Positions 8,454-15,471 of a stretch of DNA of 64,000 nucleotides are shown here, piece after piece. The notes beneath the pieces were generated by a model, which saw only the letters and a list, made by a program, of their open reading frames with translations, ran no database searches and was not told the origin of the DNA. Source of the DNA: CAVVDY01 sp963815775 (GTDB lineage: Bacteria; Acidobacteriota; Terriglobia; Terriglobales; Acidobacteriaceae). The stretch lies in NCBI GenBank assembly GCA_963815775.1, contig CAWFIB010000005.1:186001-250000 (forward strand), given 5' to 3'. Made by a program: the position numbers and the translations under genes. Every line of letters begins with the position of its first letter. The first letter of the stretch is position 1.

Positions 8454-9355
8454 CGCTGGCCTTCCCCGGCGCCGGCAGCCTGCACCGCAACCTTCTCGCG
8501 CAGGCAAGCCATCTCCACCGCCGCCAGCGCAGCCTCATAGCCTTTGTTTCCTGATTTCAATCCCGCGCGATCGATGGCCTGCTCCAGGGTGTCGCAGGTC
8601 AGCACGCCGAATCCATGCGGCACCCCCGTCTCCTGTGCCGACTGGCCAATGCCACGTGTGGCCTCGTTGACGATAACGTCGTAGTGCGCGGTATCTCCTC
8701 GCAGCAGGCAGCCCAGGCAGACAATCGCCGCGTAACGTTTGCTTTCTGCAAGCTGGCGCGCTGCCGATGGAATCTCGAACGAGCCCGGCACCCGGACCAC
8801 GTTGATGTCTTTCGGATCAGCGCCACACTGCCGCAGCGCCAGCAGTGCGCCATCCAGCAGCCTCTCAGTGATGAAGGAGTTGAAGCGGGCGACGACGATG
8901 GCGAAGTGCTTGCCTCGCGCGTCGAGCGGGCCCTCGATTCCCTGTGCTCCAGTTTTTTTCGCGTAGGTGAGAAAGCCCAGGCGCAACCCGCTGACTTCCA
9001 CTTCGAACAGCCGCGCGCCATAGGGAGTGTCGCCAATCTCCTTGCGAATGGTTACGCCATTGGAGGGTGCCCCATCCTTTCCGATTTTTTGGGAAAGGGT
9101 GGGAATGAGATTCTTCACAATCTGGTACGCCAGGTCAGCATCGGCGACTTCCACCATCGCATCGACGCTGGGCGCATCCGGCGCGGCGATCAGCTCCACT
9201 CCTCCATTGGGAGCGAGCATCTCCATGCCGTGGCTGCCGCCCTCGTGCCACTCGTTTCCGGCGGCGAATCCCATTGCCCGGAACAAGTCGAGCGCGGGCT
9301 GCAAATCATCCAGCGAGCGGCCCAGCAGCCGCGGAAATACGATCGAACGGATCAT
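8450..9355 (-). CDS. ribH: VOC-domain / 6,7-dimethyl-8-ribityllumazine synthase fusion
   Basis: Lumazine synthase, the penultimate step of riboflavin biosynthesis, in an unusually long form of 301 aa (normal ~155). Residues ~140-301 are RibH: VVARFNSF with the substrate-binding Phe (158), PGSFEIP (190-196) and RGDTAHYD with the catalytic His (224). Residues 1-~130 resemble a glyoxalase/bleomycin-resistance (VOC) domain: a helix after SLDDLQPALDLFRAMGF, a GGVELIAAP strand and FEVEVSGLRLGFLTY. The frame is continuous with no internal stop. A start at the domain border cannot be excluded, but coding continues at uniform quality to 9355. It is coupled to nusB by ATGA. Confidence 0.9.
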   Translation of the reverse strand: MIRSIVFPRLLGRSLDDLQPALDLFRAMGFAAGNEWHEGGSHGMEMLAPNGGVELIAAPDAPSVDAMVEVADADLAYQIVKNLIPTLSQKIGKDGAPSNGVTIRKEIGDTPYGARLFEVEVSGLRLGFLTYAKKTGAQGIEGPLDARGKHFAIVVARFNSFITERLLDGALLALRQCGADPKDINVVRVPGSFEIPSAARQLAESKRYAAIVCLGCLLRGDTAHYDVIVNEATRGIGQSAQETGVPHGFGVLTCDTLEQAIDRAGLKSGNKGYEAALAAVEMACLREKVAVQAAGAGEGQR

Positions 9356-9651
9356 AAGCTCTCAATTGTAAGTCAGTGATCGGTTGCTGCCCGTTTCCGA
9401 ACACCGCAAACCACGAACGGGCGCATCGCATTCCGTATCCGCTGCCGGTAAACTCTCTTTGAGAAATTCGCTAACCCTGGCTTTGAGGGGGACGGCCTTC
9501 AGGCCGTCCGTAAGTGCCTGAGAAAAAGCAGGGCTTTAGCCCCTGAGGGAATTCGGTCCCGCTTAGTGGGCCCTCACCACTTTCTGACCGCTCAGCTGGT
9601 GAGCAAATTGCATGTAGCTCTGTTGAATTCCTGCCGAGCGAGGGATGGCGA
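9356..9651. repeat. Intergenic region with small REP-like hairpins
   Basis: No gene seen. It contains palindromes of the kind repeated elsewhere in the window: ACGGCCTTCAGGCCGT (~9493-9508) and CAGGGCTTTAGCCCCTG (~9530-9546), followed by a GGTCCCGCTTAGTGGGCC hairpin. Promoters for the divergent ribH and the 9652 gene must lie here, but I cannot place them. No FMN riboswitch core was recognised upstream of ribH. Confidence 0.55.
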
Positions 9652-10083
9652 ATGATGGAGCGAATTCGCGAAAAGGTGTCGGGCGCCCTGAATCAGGATG
9701 ACGTGCAACGCCGCACGGCCGAAGGATGGCGGCTGGTGGCTGTCGAATGGGAGCGCGAAACGGAGCAGCCGGCCGGTTCGCTGGTCGCCGGGGAGGTCCC
9801 ATTCGGGCTGAAGGTCGCCGGCGATTGCTCGCACCTTGAGGAAAGTCCGGACGAAAGGGAAGTGCTGGTGGCCATGATGGAGTTAACCATTCAGGACGGT
9901 CCCTATTCCTCCATCGCCGAAGAATTGAACCGCCGTGGCTTTCGCACCCGCGAAGGCTATCGCTGGACGCCGGTGAGCGTCTTTCAAATGCTGCCGCGCC
10001 TGATTGAAGTCGGGCCCAAGATCTTCAGCAGCGAAGAGTGGCAGCAAAGGCGGCAGAAGATGCAATCACCGCCGCATCGATAA
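9652..10083 (+). CDS. Stand-alone 'Recombinase'-domain-like protein
   Basis: 143 aa. The N-terminal ~40 residues are unassigned. Residues ~50-125 resemble the Recombinase domain that follows the catalytic domain in large serine recombinases: VPFGLKVAG, a helix with EREVLVAMMELTIQ, then SSIAEELNRRGFRTREG and WTPVSVFQML. The serine catalytic domain is absent. It may be a remnant or a reused DNA-binding protein; I cannot decide. It is flanked by hairpin repeats, with no att-like sites recognised. Confidence 0.6.
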   Translation: MMERIREKVSGALNQDDVQRRTAEGWRLVAVEWERETEQPAGSLVAGEVPFGLKVAGDCSHLEESPDEREVLVAMMELTIQDGPYSSIAEELNRRGFRTREGYRWTPVSVFQMLPRLIEVGPKIFSSEEWQQRRQKMQSPPHR

Positions 10084-10494
10084 GAAGCATTGATCTGGAC
10101 GGATGGGCGCGGCAGGGCAAAAACCCAGCAAGTCAACGGTGGAAGCCCCGCGTTCAGTGGCTGTTCCGGAACCCGTCATTAAGCGACGAGGTGGGACAGA
10201 CTTCACGCCCGTCCCGCAGGGACAGCATATCTAAGCCCACCGATTTTATCGGTGGGAGGGCATAAGGGGAAATCCCGAGTCCGCTTTAGTGGACGGCACG
10301 AGTCCCATAACCGCCCCTTCATGCGATCCCCTCGCTGAATACAAGACTTGTTCTGATTGATTATCTGCTCTGATCGGTGCGGACCCGTGTCAATCCATGG
10401 TTAGCCGTTAACCTTCCCCCATTTGCGGGCCCTCTCGCACCGCTGATAAACTTAACTGTTTGCCTGATTATCCGGGCTTTTCCCCGAACAGATT
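10084..10494. other. Intergenic region, no gene
   Basis: 411 bp between the recombinase-like gene and the thiolase. It contains a perfect inverted repeat CCCACCGAT-TTT-ATCGGTGGG at 10236-10256 and a preceding GTCCCGCAGGGAC palindrome (10211-10223), both REP-like with no T-tract. The AT-richer 140 bp before 10495 presumably carry the thiolase promoter, but no confident -35/-10 pair is seen. Confidence 0.5.
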
Positions 10495-11697
10495 ATGTCG
10501 ACCCCATTAGTAGATATCGCAATCGTCAACGGCGCCCGCACGCCCATGGGCCGCTACTGTGGAAAACTTCGCGACTTCACTTCCATGGACCTGGGCGCCA
10601 TCGCCGCCACCGAAGCCATGAAACGCTCTGGTGTTGAGCCCGCCGAGATCGATCACTGCGTCATCGGCAATGCCCAGCAGACCTCCGGCGACTCCATCTA
10701 TGGCGCGCGCCACGTTGCCCTCAAAGCCGGACTGCCGATCGAGACGCCTGCTCTCACCGTGAACCGTCTGTGCGGCTCGGGCATGCAGTCCATCGTGAGC
10801 GCGGCGCAGATGATTCAGCTTGGCGAGTCGAAGATCGCCCTCGCCGGCGGCATGGAGTCGATGTCGCAAGCGCCGCACGTCATTCGCGGCATGCGCTGGG
10901 GGGTTGGCCTGGGCGAAGGCAAGCTGGAAGACTCGCTGATGGTCGCGCTGCTCGACAGCTACTGCGGCCTGTACATGGCCAACACCGCCGAGCTCTATGC
11001 CGAGCAGCAGGGCATCGGCCGCCAAGCCCAGGACGAGTTTGCCTTGATGTCGCAACAGCGTGCCGATGCGGCCTACAAGGCCGGCCGCCTTCAGGAAGAG
11101 CTGACGCCGGTTCCGCTGCGCAATCGCCGGGGCGAGCCCACGGGCGAGATGTTTACCGAAGACGACCATCGCCGCCCCGAGACGACCATGGAAGGTTTAG
11201 CAAAGCTGAAACCGTCATTCGGCAAGAACGGCACCGTGACGGCGGGCAACGCCAGCGGCATCGTGGATGGCGGCGCGGCGGTTGTCGTGATGCCGCTCTC
11301 CGAAGCTGAGAAGCGCGGGCTGAAGCCGATGGGGCGCATCGTGAGCTGGGGCATCGCCGGCGTCGATCCTAAAATCATGGGCTCGGGACCGGTTCCCGCA
11401 ACTCACATCGCGCTGAAGAGAGCCGGACTGAAGCTGGACGACATCGACCTGATCGAGTTAAACGAAGCTTTTGCCGCGCAGGCGCTGGCGGTGGTGAAAG
11501 AACTCGGCATCGACCGCGACAAGCTTAACGTCAACGGCGGAGCGATCGCCCTCGGCCATCCGCTGGGAGCTACCGGCACCCGGATCACCCTCACGCTGCT
11601 CTACGAGTTGCGCCGCCGCAAACAGAAGTATGGGCTGGCGACCGCTTGCATCGGCGGCGGGCAGGGCATTGCGTTGATTGTGGAGAGCTTGAATTAG
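10495..11697 (+). CDS. Acetyl-CoA acetyltransferase (thiolase)
   Basis: Thiolase, 400 aa, acting on (aceto)acetyl-CoA or longer 3-ketoacyl-CoA. The nucleophile Cys93 is in NRLCGSGMQS, the second catalytic region is GGAIALGHPLGATGTR, and the C-terminal Cys is in CIGGGQGIA. Together with the dehydrogenase at 12890 and the hydratase at 14465 it supplies three of the four steps of beta-oxidation or of C4-CoA synthesis. The genes are co-oriented but separated by repeat-filled gaps, so a single transcript is uncertain. The stop codon is followed directly by TTGTCAG-type heptamers. Confidence 0.95.
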   Translation: MSTPLVDIAIVNGARTPMGRYCGKLRDFTSMDLGAIAATEAMKRSGVEPAEIDHCVIGNAQQTSGDSIYGARHVALKAGLPIETPALTVNRLCGSGMQSIVSAAQMIQLGESKIALAGGMESMSQAPHVIRGMRWGVGLGEGKLEDSLMVALLDSYCGLYMANTAELYAEQQGIGRQAQDEFALMSQQRADAAYKAGRLQEELTPVPLRNRRGEPTGEMFTEDDHRRPETTMEGLAKLKPSFGKNGTVTAGNASGIVDGGAAVVVMPLSEAEKRGLKPMGRIVSWGIAGVDPKIMGSGPVPATHIALKRAGLKLDDIDLIELNEAFAAQALAVVKELGIDRDKLNVNGGAIALGHPLGATGTRITLTLLYELRRRKQKYGLATACIGGGQGIALIVESLN

Positions 11698-11770
11698 TTG
11701 TCAGTTGTCGGTGGTCAGTTGTCAGTTACGATCCCGACTGGTTTTACCGACAACTGAGCACTGACAACTT
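11698..11770. repeat. TTGTCAG/CTGACAA heptamer repeats, inverted pair
   Basis: Period-7 units begin at the base after the thiolase stop: TTGTCAG, TTGTCGG, TGGTCAG, TTGTCAG (11698-11725). The complementary units CCGACAA, CTGAGCA, CTGACAA follow at 11747-11767, so the two parts can pair into a hairpin. Confidence 0.8.
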
Positions 11771-11773
11771 TCC

Positions 11774-12127
11774 ATGAAAACCATCGCCGGCATCATCCTC
11801 GGATACCTGGTGTTCGCGCTGACGGCGTTTGCCCTGTTCCGCGTCACGCAGCAGAATCCGCATGCGCCCGCGCCCATGGGCTTTGAGATTACGGCCATCG
11901 TCTACGGCGTGTTCTTCGCATTTCTGGCCGGGTATTGGGGCACGGCCATCGCCGGGCGCAGTGACATGTGGGTTGCCATCGTCATCGCGGTCGTCATGGC
12001 CGCTGGAGCGATCGCGTCGATGGTCCAGGTCGGAGTGGGATGGTCGCCGCTGTCGGCTTTGGTCTTGATGGTTCCGGCGGAGTTGGTTGGCGGCTACATG
12101 CGCGCCACAGGAGAACGAGAATCATGA
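11774..12127 (+). CDS. Small membrane protein, unknown function
   Basis: 117 aa with four predicted membrane helices: TIAGIILGYLVFALTAFALF, the segment from ITAIVYGVFFAFLAGYWG, WVAIVIAVVMAAGAIASMV and LSALVLMVPAELVGGYM. Cytoplasmic loops are short and charged. The stop overlaps the next start (ATGA), so it is co-translated with the SnoaL-like protein. No family recognised with confidence. Confidence 0.75.
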   Translation: MKTIAGIILGYLVFALTAFALFRVTQQNPHAPAPMGFEITAIVYGVFFAFLAGYWGTAIAGRSDMWVAIVIAVVMAAGAIASMVQVGVGWSPLSALVLMVPAELVGGYMRATGERES

Positions 12128-12594
12128 ATACGACGGATGAACAGGCGCTGCGCGCTATCGTCGCGAAGCTGGAAGCGGCCTGGAACGCGGGCGACAGCGT
12201 CGCCTGGGCTGGTTTCTTCGCGGAAGACGTGGACTTCATTCATATCCTCGGCGTGCACTACACCGGACGTGCTGCGGTCGAGACCGGCCATCGCATGATC
12301 TGGGACACCATCTACAAGGGCAGCACTGTCAAGTACGCGGTCGAGAAGATCCGGCCGGCCGGCGCCGATGTGGCGGTAGTGTTTGTGCTGGGCGAAATGA
12401 CGTTCTACGACAATGGCGTCGAGCGCCACATCAAGGCGCGGCCCACCATGACGGTCGAGCGCATGGATAAAGGCTGGCAGATTGTGGTCTTTCAGAACAC
12501 GCTGGTCGCCGAGGCGATGTCCGACGCTGACAAGGAACGGCTGGTGATGAAGCATCCGTTCAAGGCCGCCGATTCCGCGGCGGGCGGACGGTAG
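12124..12594 (+). CDS. SnoaL-like / SgcJ-EcaC family protein
   Basis: 156 aa, NTF2-like cone fold of the DUF4440/SgcJ type. Features are the N-terminal helix with AIVAKLEAAWNAGDSVAWA, then FAEDVDFIHILGVHYTGRA, and a C-terminal sheet TMTVERMDKGWQIVVFQNT. Members are often of unknown function, some being small-molecule isomerases or hydrolases. The start is fixed by the 4-bp overlap with the preceding membrane protein; an earlier in-frame ATG would run back through that gene. Confidence 0.82.
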   Translation: MNTTDEQALRAIVAKLEAAWNAGDSVAWAGFFAEDVDFIHILGVHYTGRAAVETGHRMIWDTIYKGSTVKYAVEKIRPAGADVAVVFVLGEMTFYDNGVERHIKARPTMTVERMDKGWQIVVFQNTLVAEAMSDADKERLVMKHPFKAADSAAGGR

Positions 12595-12662
12595 GCAAGT
12601 GGCGCTGGTCGTGCGGCACCGCGTGGAACAGGTTGCTGAAAGATTTCGCGGAGGCAAGACTT

Positions 12663-12824
12663 CGCGTCAGGGCACGACCTTGGTCGTGCCGAAGGACTGT
12701 GTTCTCCGACAGCGAGTCCCTTCAGGGACGACACAAACAGCAGACTCCTCGACGGCTGAAGCCGTCTCGGGATGACAAATAACTGAAGGCGTGATCGGCA
12801 CGACTCAAGTCGTGCCCTGACGCG
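12663..12824. repeat. REP-type inverted pair (BIME-like)
   Basis: A hairpin unit CGCGTCAGGGCACGAC...GTCGTGCC (12663-12690) and its inverted copy GGCACGACTCAAGTCGTGCC plus CTGACGCG (12797-12824). Between them is another hairpin family (GACGGCTGAAGCCGTC, 12751-12766). The same outer unit recurs near 16571 and as another inverted pair at 56289-56432. Confidence 0.75.
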
Positions 12825-12844
12825 GTGCATGGCATGTGCGAACC

Positions 12845-12877
12845 GCTAATTGCTAATTGCTAATTGCTAATTGCTAA
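12845..12877. repeat. GCTAATT heptamer array, ~4.7 copies
   Basis: Four full units of GCTAATT plus GCTAA, ending 12 bp before the start of the 3-hydroxyacyl-CoA dehydrogenase gene, so the array abuts its ribosome-binding site. Confidence 0.9.
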
Positions 12878-12889
12878 AGAAGGGCACTT

Positions 12890-13786
12890 ATGGAAATCAA
12901 AAAGGTTGGGGTACTGGGTTGTGGTTTGATGGGCTCCGGCATCGCGCAGGTTGCGGCCATGGCCGGTTGCGACGTAACCGTGCTGGAGCAGGAACAGAAA
13001 TTCCTCGACAAAGGTTTTGCCGGGATCGAAAAGTCGCTGACCCGGCTGGTCGAACGCGGTCCGGCCAAGGGCGGCATCACTGCCGAACAGAAGACAGAGG
13101 CGCAGGCGCGGCTGAAGGGCTCGCTCAACCTGCAGGACCTCGCCGACTGCGACATCGTGATCGAAGCCATCATCGAGAACGTCGACGAGAAGCGCAAGAC
13201 CTATGAGCAACTCGATGAGATCGTGAAGAAGGGCGCCATCTTCGCTACCAACACGTCCTCCATCTCGGTGACGGAGCTGATGACCTCAACCAGGCGCCCC
13301 GAGCGCTTCATCGGGCTGCACTTCTTTAATCCTGTCCCCATGATGAAGCTGGTCGAAGTGGTGAAGACCATTGCCACCACGCCCGAGGTCTTCGACGCGG
13401 CAGTCGAGTTCGGCAAGAAGCTGGGCAAGGTCCCGGTGCGCACCAGCGACAAGACAGGCTTCATCGTGAACCGCCTGCTGGTGCCTTATCTGCTCGACGC
13501 CATTCGTGCGTACGAGGAGGGAGTGGGATCCATTACCGACATCGACGAAGCCATGAAGCTGGGATGCGGCTACCCGATGGGGCCCTTCACCCTGCTTGAC
13601 TTCGTGGGCCTCGACACGACCTATTACATAACCGAGGTGATGTACGACGAGTTCAAGGAGCGGCGCTTTGCCTCGCCCGCGCTGCTACGGCGCCTGGTGC
13701 TGGCCGGCTGGTACGGCCGCAAGTCGGGCCGGGGATTCTATGACTACTCCGACCCGAACCATCCGGTGCCGGGAGAGTTCGTGTAG
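12890..13786 (+). CDS. 3-hydroxybutyryl-CoA dehydrogenase
   Basis: NAD-dependent 3-hydroxyacyl-CoA dehydrogenase, 298 aa, usual length ~285. It has an N-terminal Rossmann fold GVLGCGLMGSGIAQ (G10, G12, G15), the acidic end of beta2 at VTVLEQ, and catalytic-region motifs NTSSISVTEL and GLHFFNPVPMMKLVEV (with the catalytic His). The C-terminal domain begins at DKTGFIVNRLLVPYLLDA. It is a single-function enzyme, unlike FadB-type fusions, which fits a clostridial-type butyryl-CoA route or modular beta-oxidation with the neighbouring thiolase and hydratase. Confidence 0.95.
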   Translation: MEIKKVGVLGCGLMGSGIAQVAAMAGCDVTVLEQEQKFLDKGFAGIEKSLTRLVERGPAKGGITAEQKTEAQARLKGSLNLQDLADCDIVIEAIIENVDEKRKTYEQLDEIVKKGAIFATNTSSISVTELMTSTRRPERFIGLHFFNPVPMMKLVEVVKTIATTPEVFDAAVEFGKKLGKVPVRTSDKTGFIVNRLLVPYLLDAIRAYEEGVGSITDIDEAMKLGCGYPMGPFTLLDFVGLDTTYYITEVMYDEFKERRFASPALLRRLVLAGWYGRKSGRGFYDYSDPNHPVPGEFV

Positions 13787-14464
13787 GGCCAGTTGTCGGT
13801 TGTCAGTGGACAGTTCAGTGGACAGTGTGGAAGGCGTTATTGCCAGAGCCGCGTTCCGATTTGGGAATCTAAGCGACGATTATGGCACCTTGGAGCCATA
13901 AATGGCTGTGGGAGTCATGAAAGGCGATCTCTGGCCATCATAGGATGGCCATTAATCGCGCAGAATTGACTTGTCAGCCGTGTTTGAAGGCTGGGACAAC
14001 TTCAGGGATGCGCTGTACCGTCGAGGTGCTCAGAGAGGCTTTAAACGCGAAATCGGGAGTGGTTACCAGCGTCATCGTGCGTAACCGCTGGCTGCATATA
14101 GCTCCTTGGTGCTAGCGAATGGCGGTTCCACGAGGAGCTCGACACAATTCCAGCCCAGCGCGGCAGCGCTGGGAGACAGCAAGCGCCAAGTGCCGCCCCG
14201 GAAGGGGCTCAGAGTTATCTGGTTGGCGTTCACCCCGGTCTTACGAGCGTGGTCTTACGACCGGGGCCAAAACAAATTCCGCCCTTCGGGCTGGGTATCG
14301 CAAAGATAGAAACCTTGCGATCCTTTCACGCAGGGTATTGCGAAACGGAAACCTTGCGATCCTTCACGCTGGGTATCGCAAGAAGATTTGCGCTGGACCT
14401 CGCTGCATGAAGGTCGCATATTACTCGTAGCTGATAGCTAATTGCTTTTTTTCCCGAGGAACTC
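13787..14464. other. 678-bp repeat-rich intergenic region
   Basis: No credible gene. It holds degenerate TTGTCAG/GGACAGT heptamers (13791-13826), a perfect inverted repeat TTATGGC-N8-GCCATAA (13880-13901), an 8-bp-arm hairpin CCCCGGTC/GACCGGGG (14233-14266) containing the direct repeat GGTCTTACGA twice, and a tandem ~38-bp repeat (14293-14383). Small open frames here have no homology-like features and overlap the repeats. Confidence 0.6.
14293..14383. repeat. Tandem ~38-bp repeat with internal dyad
   Basis: Two full units (14293-14332 and 14333-14370) and a third partial one. Each begins GGGTATCGCAA or GGGTATTGCGA and contains ACCTTGCGATCC, so ATCGCAA and TTGCGAT can pair within a unit. Only 2.4 copies, no spacers, so not CRISPR. 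Confidence 0.7.
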
Positions 14465-15250
14465 ATGACTGACTTTCAAAACCTTACTTTCGAAAAGAAA
14501 AACCAGATCGCCTACATCACCATTAACCGGCCGAAGGTGCTCAACGCGCTGAACATGGCCACCATGGAAGAAATTCGCCAAGCCTTTGCCGCCGCCAAGG
14601 ACGACGCTGAGGTGCGCGTCGTCATCCTCACCGGAGCGGGCGAGAAGGCTTTCGTCGCCGGCGCCGACATCGGCGAGCTGTCGGTACACAATCCGGTCTC
14701 GGCGAAGGAGTACACGCACAAGGGCCAGGCCATCATCGATGCCATCGAGAACCTGGGCAAGCCGACCATCGCCTGCATCAACGGCTTCGCGCTCGGCGGC
14801 GGTTGCGAGCTGGCCATGGCCTGCACCATGCGCCTGGCCAGCGAGAACGCCAAGCTCGGCCAGCCCGAGGTGAAGCTCGGACTCATCCCTGGCTATGGCG
14901 GAACCCAGCGCCTGCCGCGGCTGGTGGGCAAGGGCATCGCGATGCAGTTGGTGCTGACGGGCGAAATGATCACCGCGGCGGAAGCGCATCGCATTGGGCT
15001 GGTGAACGAAGTCGTGCCGGCCGGCGAGCTGATTGGGCGCGCCGAAGCCATCGCGGCGAAGATCATCGCCAACGCTCCGCTGGCCGTTCAGTACGCCATG
15101 GAAGCGGTGAATCACGGGCTTGATCTTCCGCTGGCCGAAGGCTTGTATCTGGAAGCGACGCTGTTCGGCGTGTGCTGCTCGACCGAGGACAAGAACGAGG
15201 GAACGAAAGCGTTTCTGGAGAAGCGTGCGGCGCAGTTCAAGGGGAAGTGA
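14465..15250 (+). CDS. Enoyl-CoA hydratase (crotonase family)
   Basis: 261 aa, usual crotonase length. It hydrates 2-enoyl-CoA to 3-hydroxyacyl-CoA. Oxyanion-hole segments are AFVAGADIGEL and NGFALGGGCELAMAC. Both catalytic glutamates of true hydratases are present (E115 in GGGCELAM, E135 in GQPEVKLGL), followed by IPGYGGTQRLPR. Start ATG 14465 follows a CGAGGA ribosome-binding site. It completes, with the upstream thiolase and dehydrogenase, a C4-acyl-CoA module. The stop TGA is followed by AGAA and a heptamer array. Confidence 0.95.
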   Translation: MTDFQNLTFEKKNQIAYITINRPKVLNALNMATMEEIRQAFAAAKDDAEVRVVILTGAGEKAFVAGADIGELSVHNPVSAKEYTHKGQAIIDAIENLGKPTIACINGFALGGGCELAMACTMRLASENAKLGQPEVKLGLIPGYGGTQRLPRLVGKGIAMQLVLTGEMITAAEAHRIGLVNEVVPAGELIGRAEAIAAKIIANAPLAVQYAMEAVNHGLDLPLAEGLYLEATLFGVCCSTEDKNEGTKAFLEKRAAQFKGK

Positions 15251-15254
15251 AGAA

Positions 15255-15284
15255 GCAACTAGCAACTAGCAATTAGCAATTAGC
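15255..15284. repeat. GCARYTA heptamer array, ~4.3 copies
   Basis: Units GCAACTA, GCAACTA, GCAATTA, GCAATTA start 5 bp after the enoyl-CoA hydratase stop. The junction TGAAGAAGCAA is identical to that after rapZ at ~16405. Confidence 0.9.
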
Positions 15285-15471
15285 TCAACCGCATCGCCCT
15301 GTGGGTGCCCCATTCCGCCTTCTTTTGGCGGGGTGGGCTTTTGGTTTCTCCGACAAAAAAACCACCCGGGCAACACCCGCCCGGATGGGGCACTCCACAG
15401 GACGGCTCTCCCCGCGGGCTGACTCGCCCCACCATCTCTGCTAGTCTGGCAATAACCTCGGTTCATTTGCT

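Noticed and set aside
9356..9480. FMN riboswitch upstream of ribH
   Set aside because: The conserved RFN-element core sequences were not found on the minus strand.
11968..12123. N-terminal extension of the SnoaL-like protein
   Set aside because: The extension lies in another frame of the upstream membrane-protein gene; the ATGA overlap at 12124 gives a family-like start.
14293..14383. CRISPR remnant
   Set aside because: Repeat units are contiguous with no spacers and no cas genes are present.
14106..14430. Two overlapping small plus-strand frames as genes
   Set aside because: They consist of the tandem repeats and hairpins, have no ribosome-binding site and no protein-like composition.
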